Shown in pieces: positions 29,655 to 38,654 of a DNA stretch of 64,000 bases; position 1 is the first letter of the stretch, and each line of letters begins with the position of its first letter. Origin of the DNA: CALFML01 sp044222245 (lineage in GTDB: Bacteria; Myxococcota_A; Polyangia; Palsa-1104; JAEUJZ01); the NCBI GenBank assembly GCA_044222245.1, contig JBGANQ010000001.1, forward strand, positions 124,001-188,000, read 5' to 3'. The notes under the pieces were generated by a model. That model was not told the DNA's origin, ran no database searches, and was given only the letters and a program-made list of their open reading frames with translations. Position numbers and translations under genes: made by a program.

Positions 29655-30257
29655 ATGCGAGCGGTAGTCCAGCGGGTGTCGCGCGCTGCGGTGCGCGAGG
29701 TGACCAGCGGCGAGATCCTGGGCAGCATCGGCGCCGGCTCCGAAGGCTCGGACGCCCCGGGGCTGTGCGTCCTGCTCGGCATCGGGCACGGCGACACGCA
29801 GGCCGAGGCAGACTGGCTGGCCGACAAGATCACCGGCCTGCGCATCTTCCCAGACGACGCCGCCGAGCCGGCCGCCAGTCGGGCGGGCGAATCGGCCGAC
29901 GCGCCCCCGGCGCCGGATGAGTCGGCAGCCAAGCGGGCGGGCAACATGAACCGCTCGCTGCGCGAGGTCGGCGGGGCGCTGCTGGTGGTGAGCCAGTTCA
30001 CCCTGTACGCCGACCTCAGTCGCGGCCGCCGCCCGTCGTTTACCGCGGCCATGCCGCCGACCGCGGCCGAGGCGCTGTACGAGTACTTCGTCGCGGCGCT
30101 GCGCCGCCTGGGCTATCGCGTCGCCACCGGGCGCTTTGGTGCCCTGATGGCGGTGGAGCTTATCAACCAGGGGCCGGTCACCCTGTGGCTCGACACCTGC
30201 GAGGCCAGCCGGGGCCGCGACAAGACCCCGAGCCTGGCCGCCGGCCAAGGAGGCTAG
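29655..30257 (+). CDS. dtd: D-aminoacyl-tRNA deacylase
   Basis: A 200-residue enzyme that removes D-amino acids from mischarged tRNA. Hallmarks are MRAVVQRVSRAAV at the N-terminus, VSQFTLYAD in the active-site strand and the cross-subunit NQGPVTLWLD. Between RIFPDD and NMNRSL it carries an Ala/Glu/Pro-rich insert of about 35 residues absent from typical 145-residue Dtd. The insert is probably a surface loop. ATG 29655 begins with the family start. Just downstream, separated by two bases, is the FadL-like operon. Confidence 0.94.
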   Translation: MRAVVQRVSRAAVREVTSGEILGSIGAGSEGSDAPGLCVLLGIGHGDTQAEADWLADKITGLRIFPDDAAEPAASRAGESADAPPAPDESAAKRAGNMNRSLREVGGALLVVSQFTLYADLSRGRRPSFTAAMPPTAAEALYEYFVAALRRLGYRVATGRFGALMAVELINQGPVTLWLDTCEASRGRDKTPSLAAGQGG

Positions 30258-30259
30258 CC

Positions 30260-31477
30260 GTGCGTCCCACCCTGCCCGCCCTCTCGGTCGCGACGCTGTG
30301 CCTGCTGCTCGGGCCAAGCGCCCGGGCCTCGCTGCCCGAGCTGATCTCGCTCGGCACCCGCTCACCGGCGCTCGCCGGCACCGGCGTCGCCGAGGCCACC
30401 GGCTACGAGGCGACCTACCAGAACCCGGCCGGCCTGGCCACCGGCAAGCGCAACCTCACCCTGGGCCTGGTCTACGGCGGCTACCAGACCACGATCGATG
30501 ACGCGCCCTACCCCATCGAGAACACTCTGGGCCTTCTCATCGGCGGCGCGCTGCCGCTGCCGCTCGGCGGGGTGATGAAGGATCGGCTGGGCCTGGGCCT
30601 TGGCCTGTACCTGCCGGCGGGCTTCATCAACCGAGTACGAGTGCCGTTTCCCGACGTCGCCCGCGCCACCCTGCTCGACTCGCGGACCCAGATCGTGTCG
30701 ATCTTGTTTGGCGGCGGGGTGCGGCTGCCGTGGGGGCTGCAGCTCGGCGGCGGGGTGCTGGCGCTGGCGGCGCTGGTCGGCGAGATCAATATCCAGCAGG
30801 ACGGCAGCGGACGCCTCATCGCCGCCTCCGAGCAGCAGCTGACGGTCAACTACTCGCCGATCCTCGGGGCGCGCTGGCAGAGCCCGGGCGGCCGGGTCGC
30901 CCTCGGGGCGGTGTTCCGCGGGGTGTCGCAGTCGTCCTACCGCATCACGGTGCACACGCGCCTGGGCGACGCCCTGCCGCTCATGCTGCCGGTGATCTAC
31001 TTCTCCGGCATCGCCCAGTACGACCCGCTGCAGGTGGCTGCCGAGGTCGCGCTGCGAACGAGCCGGCGGCTCTTGCTCACCGCTCAGCTGAGCTACAAGC
31101 AGTGGTCGGCGTTCGCCTACCCGATCGACAAGTCCACCGACGGCTCGCTGCCGCTGCCAGTGCCGCACTTCCACGACACCGTGGTGCCGCGGGTGGCGGT
31201 CGAGTGGCAGCCGGCCGACCTGCACGCGGTCGAGCTCCTGCTGCGCCTGGGCTACTTCTTCGAGTGGAGCCCGACTCCAAGCCCGCCGCCCGACGACCTG
31301 GCGCGCAACCTGCTCGACAGCGACCGCCATGTGATTACCGCGGGCGTCAGCGTGCGGCTGCTCGGGCGGGTCCCGCTGTCGGTCTCGGTGTTCGGCCAGG
31401 GGCACCTGCTGACCCCCTCGCCGCGCTTCAACGGCGGCTTTGGCACCCTGGGCACCGCTGTGGGGCTCGACCTATGA
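30260..31477 (+). CDS. FadL-like outer-membrane porin A
   Basis: About 405 residues. GTG start follows AAGGAG. Signal peptide (LSVATLCLLLGPSARA) is followed by the FadL-type plug LGTRSPALAGTGVAEATGYEATYQNPAGLATG, with the N-P-A-G motif. Alternating beta strands of a barrel then run to the C-terminus, ending in GLDL. FadL homologues admit hydrophobic substrates (fatty acids, aromatics) across the outer membrane by lateral diffusion. The stop overlaps the next ATG. The operon holds two such barrels and a lipoprotein. Confidence 0.88.
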   Translation: MRPTLPALSVATLCLLLGPSARASLPELISLGTRSPALAGTGVAEATGYEATYQNPAGLATGKRNLTLGLVYGGYQTTIDDAPYPIENTLGLLIGGALPLPLGGVMKDRLGLGLGLYLPAGFINRVRVPFPDVARATLLDSRTQIVSILFGGGVRLPWGLQLGGGVLALAALVGEINIQQDGSGRLIAASEQQLTVNYSPILGARWQSPGGRVALGAVFRGVSQSSYRITVHTRLGDALPLMLPVIYFSGIAQYDPLQVAAEVALRTSRRLLLTAQLSYKQWSAFAYPIDKSTDGSLPLPVPHFHDTVVPRVAVEWQPADLHAVELLLRLGYFFEWSPTPSPPPDDLARNLLDSDRHVITAGVSVRLLGRVPLSVSVFGQGHLLTPSPRFNGGFGTLGTAVGLDL

Positions 31478-32859
31478 GGCGGCGGGCGATGGAGCCGCTC
31501 CGCGGCGGCGGCCTGCGAGGCGCGCCGGCTGGCCTTGGGCTGCTTGCCGGCCTTACGCTGCTCGGCGGCCCGGGGACCGCGCGCGCCAACCCGCTGGACG
31601 CCTTTGGCTGGGGGGCGCGCGCCCCGGCGCTCGGCAGCGCCTACGCGGCGATCGCCGATGACAGCGCCGCCGGCTACTACAACCCGGCGGGCCTGGCGCG
31701 CGGCACCGACCTGCGCATCGACGTCGGCTACCAGGTGGCGCGACCGCTGATCGATGTCTCGGGGCAGCGCCAGTCGATCAAGGACGCCCGTGGCCTGGCG
31801 GCCGGCATCGTGCTGCCGGGGCAGATCCTCGGGGTGCGCTTTGCCTTCGGGGCCACGCTGTTTCTGCCCGACCAGTACGTCACCCGGGTGCACGTGCTGA
31901 GCTACGACGCGCCGCGCCTGCAGCTGTACGACAACCGCACGCAGCGCTTCTTCCTGGGGGCCAACCTGGCGGTGCGCATCTACCGCGGCCTGTACATCGG
32001 CGGCGGGCTGGCGTTCCTCTCGCGCTCGGCCGGCACCGTCGAGCTGCGCGGTCAGATCGCGCTTTCCGATCCGAACGCCAGCACGCTCCAGTCAGCGGTG
32101 GCGGTCGATCTGCTGGCGATCCGCTACCCGCAGTTTGGCCTCCTGTGGGAGGCAACCTCGCGGCTGACCCTGGCGCTGGTCTACCGCCACAGCTTCCGGC
32201 TCGATCTCAGCCAGGGCTTCACCATCAACGCGGATGTCGGCGACCCCGGCCAGACGCCGGTGGTGTCGGCGGCCAAGCTGGCCGAGATCTCAAACTCGGT
32301 GGACCTGTTCCAGCCGTGGCAGCTGGTGGCGGCGGCGGCGGCGCGGTTTGGCCGGGTGCTGATCAGCTTCGACCTGACGTTCGCCCGCTGGAGCGAGCAG
32401 CCGCCGCCGGCGTCCAACTTCCACCTCGACCTGGACATCGGCCAGCTGGGCGATCTGGTCAAGCTGCCGGCCTCGCGCGCCTACCCGGACCCGGGGTTTC
32501 ACGACCTGCTCATCCCGGCGGTCGGGCTGGAGTGGCGAGCCATCGACAGCGCCGCCGGAGATCGCCTGGCGCTCGACGTGCGCGGCGGCTACCGCTACGA
32601 GGCCTCGCCGGTCCCGGCGCAGCTTGGCGAGTCGAGCTTCGGCGATGCCGACAAGCACATCATCAGCGGCGGCCTGGGCCTGGAGCTGCGCAAGCTCGGC
32701 CGGGTGCTGAGCCGCCCGCTGTCGATCGACGGCTTCGCCGCCGTGACCGTGCTGCCCGAGCGGCTGTTCCTCAAGCTCGACCCGCGCTCGGCGGTCGGCG
32801 ACTTCACGGTGCAGGGCCTGGTCTGGCAGGCCGGAGGGCAGGTGCGATGGCGCTTCTGA
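31474..32859 (+). CDS. FadL-like outer-membrane porin B
   Basis: About 461 residues, starting MRRRAMEP at the ATGA overlap with porin A. Signal peptide (GLGLLAGLTLLGGPGTARA) is followed by FGWGARAPALGSAYAAIADDSAAGYYNPAGLARG, the canonical FadL plug with NPAG. Long barrel strands follow and the chain ends in RWRF, a typical aromatic barrel terminus. It is paralogous to porin A but distinct in sequence. Its last 13 bases overlap the next gene. Likely hydrophobic-compound transport. Confidence 0.9.
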   Translation: MRRRAMEPLRGGGLRGAPAGLGLLAGLTLLGGPGTARANPLDAFGWGARAPALGSAYAAIADDSAAGYYNPAGLARGTDLRIDVGYQVARPLIDVSGQRQSIKDARGLAAGIVLPGQILGVRFAFGATLFLPDQYVTRVHVLSYDAPRLQLYDNRTQRFFLGANLAVRIYRGLYIGGGLAFLSRSAGTVELRGQIALSDPNASTLQSAVAVDLLAIRYPQFGLLWEATSRLTLALVYRHSFRLDLSQGFTINADVGDPGQTPVVSAAKLAEISNSVDLFQPWQLVAAAAARFGRVLISFDLTFARWSEQPPPASNFHLDLDIGQLGDLVKLPASRAYPDPGFHDLLIPAVGLEWRAIDSAAGDRLALDVRGGYRYEASPVPAQLGESSFGDADKHIISGGLGLELRKLGRVLSRPLSIDGFAAVTVLPERLFLKLDPRSAVGDFTVQGLVWQAGGQVRWRF

Positions 32860-33911
32860 ATCAACGCTGGTGCCGGTGGGCGCGCGGGGGGCTGCTCGGG
32901 GCGCTCTTGGGCTGGGGGCTGGCGGCCTGCGGGACCCAGGGCGGCGGCGAGCCGCTGGTCGATGCGTGGCCGCGCACCGCCCTGCGCAGCTTCGTGTTGC
33001 GCGACGCCGAGCAGCCCTACGCCCTGCTGCGCCTGGGCTGGGATCTCGACCAGCCAGCGGTGGCGCCGCGCCTGGACGAGGCGTCGGGGCCGCTGCCCAT
33101 CTGGGGCCGCATGAGCCCGCGCCAGGAGGCGCAGCACGGCGTGCTGTTCCGCGCCACGGTCACCGACCTCGGCGCCGCCGCCCCGCCCGAGCTGGCGCTG
33201 GAGCCGGCGGTCGGCTGGGAGGGGAGCGGCCTCAGCTCGCCGACCTGGCTCGCCGCCGAGGCCGGGCGACCGCCGCTGCTGTTCTACCAAGGCAGCGACG
33301 GCAGCGTCGGCCTCGCTCGGCTCGGTGAGGACGGTCAGGTGCAGCGCTTGACCCCCGCGGCGCCGCTGCTGCCGGCCGCCGCCCTGGGGACCGGCCGCAT
33401 CGGCCGCTTGAGCGTCGTGAGCGTCGGCGCCACCGTGCGGCTGTACTACCTGGTCGACGACCAGCGCGCCCACTTCGCGCAGCTTGATGCCGCCGCGCTG
33501 GCGCGCCGGGCGGCGGCCGACTCGGGCGCGCTCGACTTCCAGGTCAGCGCGCCGCTTCTGTGGGCGTCCGACTTTACCGTCAAGCAGACCGCCGTGGTGA
33601 TGGTCCCGGCCGAGCGGCTGGCGGGGCTGTGGGTCCGCCGGGTGATCACGCCGGCCGGCCGCGATCGCTTCGACCTGTACGCCGTGGCTTCGGCCATGAC
33701 CAAGTCGGTGGTGGTCTCGGCCTCGTCATATAGCGGCGGCGTCATCGGCAGCACTAGCGAGCGCTTCCTACCGGTCGAGTCGCCGGCGCTGGCCAGCAAC
33801 GACCAGGGCACCCCGAGCAGCCCGGCGATGATCCTCTACCAGGGCCAGCCGCTGATGCTCCTTGGGCTGCGCACCGTGCAGACGGGCATCGCGGCCGCCG
33901 TCCCGCCCTAG
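32847..33911 (+). CDS. Lipoprotein paired with FadL-like barrels
   Basis: About 354 residues. The signal is GGLLGALLGWGLAAC with lipobox LAAC near residue 24. The mature part has repeated beta motifs (GRPPLLFYQGSDGSVGLARLGEDGQVQ, TVRLYYLVDDQRAHFAQLD, SPAMILYQGQPLMLLGLR), consistent with a beta-propeller or lectin-like fold, reminiscent of five-bladed glycosidase propellers but without certain catalytic residues. Its start overlaps porin B by 13 bases, so it is co-translated with the barrels. It may be an accessory surface lipoprotein for substrate capture. Confidence 0.8.
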   Translation: MALLNQRWCRWARGGLLGALLGWGLAACGTQGGGEPLVDAWPRTALRSFVLRDAEQPYALLRLGWDLDQPAVAPRLDEASGPLPIWGRMSPRQEAQHGVLFRATVTDLGAAAPPELALEPAVGWEGSGLSSPTWLAAEAGRPPLLFYQGSDGSVGLARLGEDGQVQRLTPAAPLLPAAALGTGRIGRLSVVSVGATVRLYYLVDDQRAHFAQLDAAALARRAAADSGALDFQVSAPLLWASDFTVKQTAVVMVPAERLAGLWVRRVITPAGRDRFDLYAVASAMTKSVVVSASSYSGGVIGSTSERFLPVESPALASNDQGTPSSPAMILYQGQPLMLLGLRTVQTGIAAAVPP

Positions 33912-33914
33912 GTC

Positions 33915-35021
33915 ATGGCGGCTCTCCGCGGGTTTGATGCGGCGCTGGAGCTACTGCAGCAGGGGGTCGGCGAGGCCTACCCGGCAGCTGCCCTGTGGTG
34001 CGGTCGCGGCGGGGTCGAGCTCGCTGCGACCGTCGGCGCCGCCGAGCCGACTACGTGGTTCGATCTCGCCTCGCTGACCAAGCCGCTGGTCACGACCGTG
34101 CTGGCGATGCGCCTGCACGCGGCGGGCAGGCTCCAGCTCGATGAGGAGGTGGCGCTCGGCAGCGGGCCGCCGGTCCGGCTGTGGCAGCTGCTAGCCCACT
34201 GCAGCGGGCTGCCGCCGGGACCGCCGCCGCTGTGGGCGGCGACGCAGGGGCTGCTCAGCGGCCCCTCGGCGGCCAGCCGGGAGGCGGTCGTCGCGATGGC
34301 GGCAGCGGCCCCGCGGGGGCCGGCCGGACACCAGGCGATCTATAGTGATCTCGGGTTCATCCTGCTCGGCGCGCTGCTCGAGCAGCGCACCGGGGCGCGC
34401 CTGGACGAGCAGCTGCGCCCGCTGACCCAGGTGCTGGGCGCCGAGCTGGCGTTCCGGCCGCTCGATCAACCACCGCCGCCGGGAGCTGCGGCCTGCGCGC
34501 CGACCCGCCGCGAGACCGCCGACCGCGAGCTGCTGGTGGGACAGGTGCACGACGACAACGCCCGCGCCATGCTCGGGGTGGCCGGTCACGCGGGGCTGTT
34601 CGGCACCGCCGCCGGCGTGCACTGCCTGGCCGCGGCGCTGCTAGATGCCTACTGGGACGCCGGTACGCCGCGGCAGCGGGCGCTGGGGCTTGGCAGCGCC
34701 ACCGTGCGCCGCTTCTTCGCCACCGTCACCGAGCCCGACCTGCGCACCACCTGGGGCCTGGGCTGGGACCACCCGGAGCCGCCGCACGCCGGCGCCGCCG
34801 CCTCCTCGGCCGGCCGCCTGTGGCCGCGCACCGGCGTCGGGCACCTCGGCTTTACCGGCTGCTCGCTGTGGCTGGACCTGGAGGCGCGCGGCGTGGCGGT
34901 GCTGCTGTCAAACCGGGTCTGCGTGCCCACCGCCGCCGCCGCCGCCGCGACCAAAGAGCGCCTGCGCGCCCTCCGCCCGGCGCTGCACGACGCGATTCAG
35001 CGCACCTGGCGAGCCGGCTAA
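33915..35021 (+). CDS. Serine hydrolase, class C beta-lactamase fold
   Basis: A 368-residue protein of the serine beta-lactamase/esterase superfamily. It has the S-x-x-K nucleophile motif (SLTKPLVTTV, about residue 53), YSDLGFILLG (Y-S-x in place of Y-x-N, about 142) and a C-terminal HLGFTG (H-x-G triad motif, about 311). No signal peptide is seen, so it is cytosolic unless translated from an earlier start. Substrate is unknown; esterase or peptidase activity is more likely than beta-lactam resistance. Three bases follow the lipoprotein stop, so it belongs to the same transcript. Confidence 0.9.
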   Translation: MAALRGFDAALELLQQGVGEAYPAAALWCGRGGVELAATVGAAEPTTWFDLASLTKPLVTTVLAMRLHAAGRLQLDEEVALGSGPPVRLWQLLAHCSGLPPGPPPLWAATQGLLSGPSAASREAVVAMAAAAPRGPAGHQAIYSDLGFILLGALLEQRTGARLDEQLRPLTQVLGAELAFRPLDQPPPPGAAACAPTRRETADRELLVGQVHDDNARAMLGVAGHAGLFGTAAGVHCLAAALLDAYWDAGTPRQRALGLGSATVRRFFATVTEPDLRTTWGLGWDHPEPPHAGAAASSAGRLWPRTGVGHLGFTGCSLWLDLEARGVAVLLSNRVCVPTAAAAAATKERLRALRPALHDAIQRTWRAG

Positions 35022-35045
35022 GGTGCGCCGCCGAGCGCCCGGATC

Positions 35046-35051
35046 TATAAT
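35046..35051 (+). promoter_or_regulatory. -10 box TATAAT upstream of gstA
   Basis: A perfect TATAAT lies 30 bases before the gstA ATG. No good -35 hexamer is placed 16-18 bases upstream (region around 35023-35028), so the call rests on the -10 alone. Confidence 0.4.
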
Positions 35052-35081
35052 TTCGTTCCACTTTTCCAAGGAGTGCTCGCC

Positions 35082-35684
35082 ATGAAGCTCTATTTCGCCC
35101 CCGGTGCCTGCTCGCTCTCGCCCCACATCGTGCTGCACGAGGCCGCGCTCGCCTTCGAGCTCGAGCAGGTCCACCTCGGCAGCAAGAAGACCAAGAGCGG
35201 CGCCGACTTCCGCGAGACCAACCCCAAGGGGTACGTGCCGGCGCTGCAGCTCGACGACGGCCAGGTGCTCACCGAGGGGCCGGCGATCGTCCAGTACATC
35301 GCCGATCGCAAGCCCGAGTCGGGCCTCGCCCCCGCCGCCGGGACGCTGGCCCGCTACCGCCTGCAGGAGTGGCTCAACTACATCTCGACCGAGCTGCACA
35401 AGTCCTTCAGCCCGCTGTTCAACCCCAAGCACCCGGCGGAGCTGAAGCAGCAGGTAAAGGAGGCGATGGCGGGCAAGTTTGACTACGTCAGCAAGAGCCT
35501 GGGCGACAAGCCCTACCTGCTGGGGCAGTCGTTCTCGGTCGCCGACGCCTACTTGTTCACCGTCCTTCGGTGGACCAAGTACGTCGACATCGATCTGAGC
35601 CGCTGGCCGGTGCTCACCGCCTTTGTCGCCCGCGTTGCCGAGCGCCCGGCCGTGCGCGCCGCTCTCGCCGCCGAAGGTCTGTAG
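35082..35684 (+). CDS. gstA: Glutathione S-transferase, beta-class
   Basis: A 200-residue GST, cytosolic. The N-terminal thioredoxin-like half begins MKLYFAPGACSLSPHI, with the beta-class catalytic Cys at residue 10. It has KGYVPAL (cis-Pro) and the glutathione-binding LTEGPAIVQYIAD. The C-terminal helical half has the SVADAYLF N-capping motif. ATG 35082 follows AAGGAG by eight bases. It conjugates glutathione to electrophiles or reduces peroxides. It is followed by the convergent miaB. Confidence 0.95.
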   Translation: MKLYFAPGACSLSPHIVLHEAALAFELEQVHLGSKKTKSGADFRETNPKGYVPALQLDDGQVLTEGPAIVQYIADRKPESGLAPAAGTLARYRLQEWLNYISTELHKSFSPLFNPKHPAELKQQVKEAMAGKFDYVSKSLGDKPYLLGQSFSVADAYLFTVLRWTKYVDIDLSRWPVLTAFVARVAERPAVRAALAAEGL

Positions 35685-35850
35685 GCTCGTGCCGAGCGCG
35701 GCGGCAGCGCCCGCGGCTCGGTTGCCGCCGCCGTCGCCTCTGTCTGGGCTGGCTGTGGCGAGACCTAGCAAGTGGCCGGGTTCGGGCGCGCCGAGCAGCC
35801 TCTGAGCTGTGAGCAGGACCGGACCGTAAGTCGGGTCGCGTAGCTTTGCG

Positions 35851-37308
35851 CTAGCCAACCACCGGCAGGTGGCGCAGCAGGGTGGGCGACGGCGTGCTGC
35901 GCGGCGCGCTGGGGACATAGCGGGCGCGACCGGCAGCGCTGAGCTCGCCGACCAGCGAGTGCTTGTGGGCGCGGCTGATGGTGACCTCCACGGTCTCGCC
36001 GAGCGGCGCCGCGCCGGCGGGAAACTCGACGTGGACTACTTCGTTGCGCTCGCTGCGGCCGTGGTAGATGTCGCCGGTGGGCGTCTCGCCGCGGGCGGCG
36101 CGCTTGCTGCGCCCCTCGATGAGCACCTGGGTCGCGCTGCCGACCAGGCCGCGCAGGTAGGCGGTGCCCTGGGTCTCGACGACCTCGATGAGCCGCAGCA
36201 GCCGCTCGGCCTTGACCTCTTCGGGGACGTCATCGACCAGCCGGCGGGCCGGGGTGTGCGGCCGCACCGAGTACTTGTAGGTGAAGGCGGTGGTAAAGCC
36301 GGCCTCGCGCACCAGGGACAGGGTGGCGGCGAAGTCCTCCTCGGTCTCGCCGGGGAAGCCGACGATGAGGTCGGTCGACAGGGTGAGCCCGGGGCGGGCG
36401 GCGCGCAGCCGCTCGGCGCGGCGCAGGAACTCCTCGCGGGTGTAGCGGCGGATCATGCGCTTGAGGACGCGGTCGCTGCCCGACTGCACCGGCAGGTGGA
36501 TGTGGCGGCACAGCACCGCCAGCTCGGCGTGGGCGGCGCACAGCGACTCGGTGGCGTGGCGGGGGTGGGGGCTGGTGTAGCGCAGGCGCGAAAGGCCCGG
36601 GACCTCGGCGGCCAGGCGGCGCAGCAGGAAGGGGAACTGGCTCTCGTCGGGGTCATCGCTGACCGGGGGCGGCAGCGCCGGATCGCGGTAGCTGTCGACA
36701 GTCTGGCCGAGCAGCAGGATCTCGCGCGCCCCGGCGGCGACCCAGCGCTGCACCTCGGCGACGATGTCGTCGGCCGGCCGGTAGCGCTCGGGGCCGCGGG
36801 TGTAGGGGACGACGCAGAACGAGCAGCGCTCATCGCAGCCCTTCATCGTCGTGACGTAGGCGCTGATCGGCGCCTGGCCCGGCCGCGGCGCCGCGGCGAG
36901 GAAGTGCGGCGCCTCGACATCGAACGAGGTGCGCGCCAGCGGCGGCGAGCCGGCCAGCTGATCGCTGAGCAGCGCCGGCAGCTCGGGGATGTTGTCGGGG
37001 CCGATGACCAGATCGATGGCCGGCATTTCCTTAAGCAGGCGCTCGCCCTCCTGCTGCGCGACGCAGCCCGCCACGGCGATGAGCAGCGACGGGCGGGCCC
37101 GCTTGACCGGGCGCAGCTTGTCGACCTCGATGCGCAGCTTGTTCTCGGCGGTCTCGCGCACGCTGCAAGTGTTGAAGACCACCAGGTCGGCCGCCGCCAC
37201 GCTCGGGGCGGCGCGCCAGCCGTGCGCGACCAGCACGTCCTGCATCCGGTCCGAGTCATGGACGTTCATCTGGCAGCCGAAGGTATGGACGAAGAACCGG
37301 CCCGACAT
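35851..37308 (-). CDS. miaB: tRNA-2-methylthio-N6-dimethylallyladenosine synthase
   Basis: A 485-residue radical-SAM methylthiotransferase modifying A37 of tRNAs reading UNN. The N-terminal UPF0004 domain has the three cluster Cys (FGCQMN, NTCSVRE, AGCVAQQ). The radical-SAM domain has CDERCSFC (C-x3-C-x2-C). Later motifs are GQTVDSY, LSTDLIVGFPGETEEDF and a C-terminal TRAM domain (about 375-445). Length is slightly extended by a C-terminal tail after TRAM. The FHA-DUF4388 gene lies 199 bases upstream on the same strand; that spacer shows nothing recognisable. Confidence 0.97.
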   Translation of the reverse strand: MSGRFFVHTFGCQMNVHDSDRMQDVLVAHGWRAAPSVAAADLVVFNTCSVRETAENKLRIEVDKLRPVKRARPSLLIAVAGCVAQQEGERLLKEMPAIDLVIGPDNIPELPALLSDQLAGSPPLARTSFDVEAPHFLAAAPRPGQAPISAYVTTMKGCDERCSFCVVPYTRGPERYRPADDIVAEVQRWVAAGAREILLLGQTVDSYRDPALPPPVSDDPDESQFPFLLRRLAAEVPGLSRLRYTSPHPRHATESLCAAHAELAVLCRHIHLPVQSGSDRVLKRMIRRYTREEFLRRAERLRAARPGLTLSTDLIVGFPGETEEDFAATLSLVREAGFTTAFTYKYSVRPHTPARRLVDDVPEEVKAERLLRLIEVVETQGTAYLRGLVGSATQVLIEGRSKRAARGETPTGDIYHGRSERNEVVHVEFPAGAAPLGETVEVTISRAHKHSLVGELSAAGRARYVPSAPRSTPSPTLLRHLPVVG

Positions 37309-37507
37309 CGCGCGCTTTCCTTTCCAAAGAGCCAGAGCCTACAGCAGATTTTCGCAGCTGGCCGCTCCACGACGCATCGACCGCCGCCCGCGCAAGCGGT
37401 CGGCGCGGCGCTGGCCCCGCGGCGGCGCGAGACCAGCGGCGCGGCGGCGGCTGAGGCGGACGGGCAGAGCCCGGCCTTAGCGAGAGGGAGTAACGGACAA
37501 AGCGGCG

Positions 37508-38446
37508 CTAGCGGGTGGTGACGTAGTCTTTTTTGATCAGCTCGATGAGCGCTACGGCGGCATCGGCGTCGGACAGCTTGCTGCGATCGAGCACCGCCTG
37601 CAGGTTGCCGCCGTTTAGCACGATCTGGAAGATCTCCAGCTGCTCGGGCTTGAGCGCGGTGAGCGGCGCGGTCAGCGGCTGCGGGATGATGAGCTGGGCG
37701 GTGCGCGCCGGCAGATCGTCTTCGACCCGCTTGAACTCGTCGAGCAGGCGCATGCCCTCCATCAGCAGGCCCTCGGTCGAGTCCTTGACCTCGTCGAGGA
37801 ACGTCTTCTCCTCGGCCGAGTCGAGCTCGAAGGTGCCGCGATCCCAGGTGAGCAGCCGGTAGGCCGCCTTACGCGGGTTCATGTCGTAGCTGTCGTCGAC
37901 GGTCGCGTAGTAGATCTGGCCCTTGCGGAGGAAGATCTGGCCGTTGCCGGTGGGGCCGCGCAGCGACAGCACGCCCGTGCGCTTGGACGTCGACAAGAGC
38001 TGCAAGAGGTCGGGCAGCGGGATCTCCTCGATGCTGCCGGACATCGCCCGGCTCGTCGAGGTCGTCTTCATCGAAGACTGCTGGCCGCGCTTCTCCAGCT
38101 GGTTCTTCGCCTCGGCCTCGCTGACCTGGCTCGCCGGATCGACCGAGACGAGCTTGATGATCGAGGTGCCGATCAGGATGCGATCCCCTTCTTTGAGGCG
38201 CGCCTTCTTGATCTTCTCGCCGTTGACGAAGGTGCCGTTGGTCGAGCCGACATCGGCAATGCTGATCTCGTCGCCGTTGAGGCCAATGCTGGCGTGGCGG
38301 CGCGAGACCATGTCCTCGATGAGCACCATGTCGAGCTCACTCGAACGGCCGATGACAATCTCGCGGCCCTTGACCAGAGGGAACTCGCCACCCTGGTACT
38401 TGCCCGAGATGAACCGCAGCGCGTAGCTAGGATTCGTCGGTGGCAC
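37508..38446 (-). CDS. FHA-DUF4388 signalling protein
   Basis: A 312-residue cytosolic protein. An FHA domain (about 10-105: VIGRSSELDMVLIEDMVSRRHASI, DVGSTNGTFVNG) reads phosphothreonine. After a short linker, a DUF4388/PATAN domain (about 135-235: IPLPDLLQLLSTSKRTGVLSL, GQIFLRKGQIYYATVDD) follows. A C-terminal helical unit ends the chain. FHA plus DUF4388 is common in Myxococcota and thought to couple Ser/Thr kinase signals to motility or polarity proteins. No kinase or motility gene is adjacent. All FHA key residues (GR, SxxH, TNG) are present. Confidence 0.93.
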   Translation of the reverse strand: MPPTNPSYALRFISGKYQGGEFPLVKGREIVIGRSSELDMVLIEDMVSRRHASIGLNGDEISIADVGSTNGTFVNGEKIKKARLKEGDRILIGTSIIKLVSVDPASQVSEAEAKNQLEKRGQQSSMKTTSTSRAMSGSIEEIPLPDLLQLLSTSKRTGVLSLRGPTGNGQIFLRKGQIYYATVDDSYDMNPRKAAYRLLTWDRGTFELDSAEEKTFLDEVKDSTEGLLMEGMRLLDEFKRVEDDLPARTAQLIIPQPLTAPLTALKPEQLEIFQIVLNGGNLQAVLDRSKLSDADAAVALIELIKKDYVTTR

Positions 38447-38654
38447 CTTAAATCTTCTCCAGCGGGATGCCGCTCAGTATCGCTTAGGGGTTAATCGTGG
38501 CCGCACCGGTCGTCTGCAACACTGTTCCGACGCTGTATCGACGGGCTCTGTCACCGATCCGGGTTCCCGATAGCGCGACCGTCCGCCCGACACCGAGCGG
38601 CCTGCCTTCGCAAGGGTGCGTGTATACACAGACCAGCATAACACAACAGGTCCG
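38447..38654. other. Intergenic region
   Basis: 208 bases between the FHA-DUF4388 start and the propeller gene stop. The sequence is AT-richer than the surroundings, for example gtgtatacacagaccagcataacac near 38620. The palindrome GTGTATACAC (38620-38629) could be an operator or part of a promoter for the FHA gene. No coding frame is seen. Confidence 0.45.

Noticed and set aside
32145..32846. Upstream extension of the frame of the lipoprotein at 32847
   Set aside because: Open only because of GC bias; the sequence before the ATG is an out-of-frame reading of porin B, and the signal peptide begins after ATG 32847.
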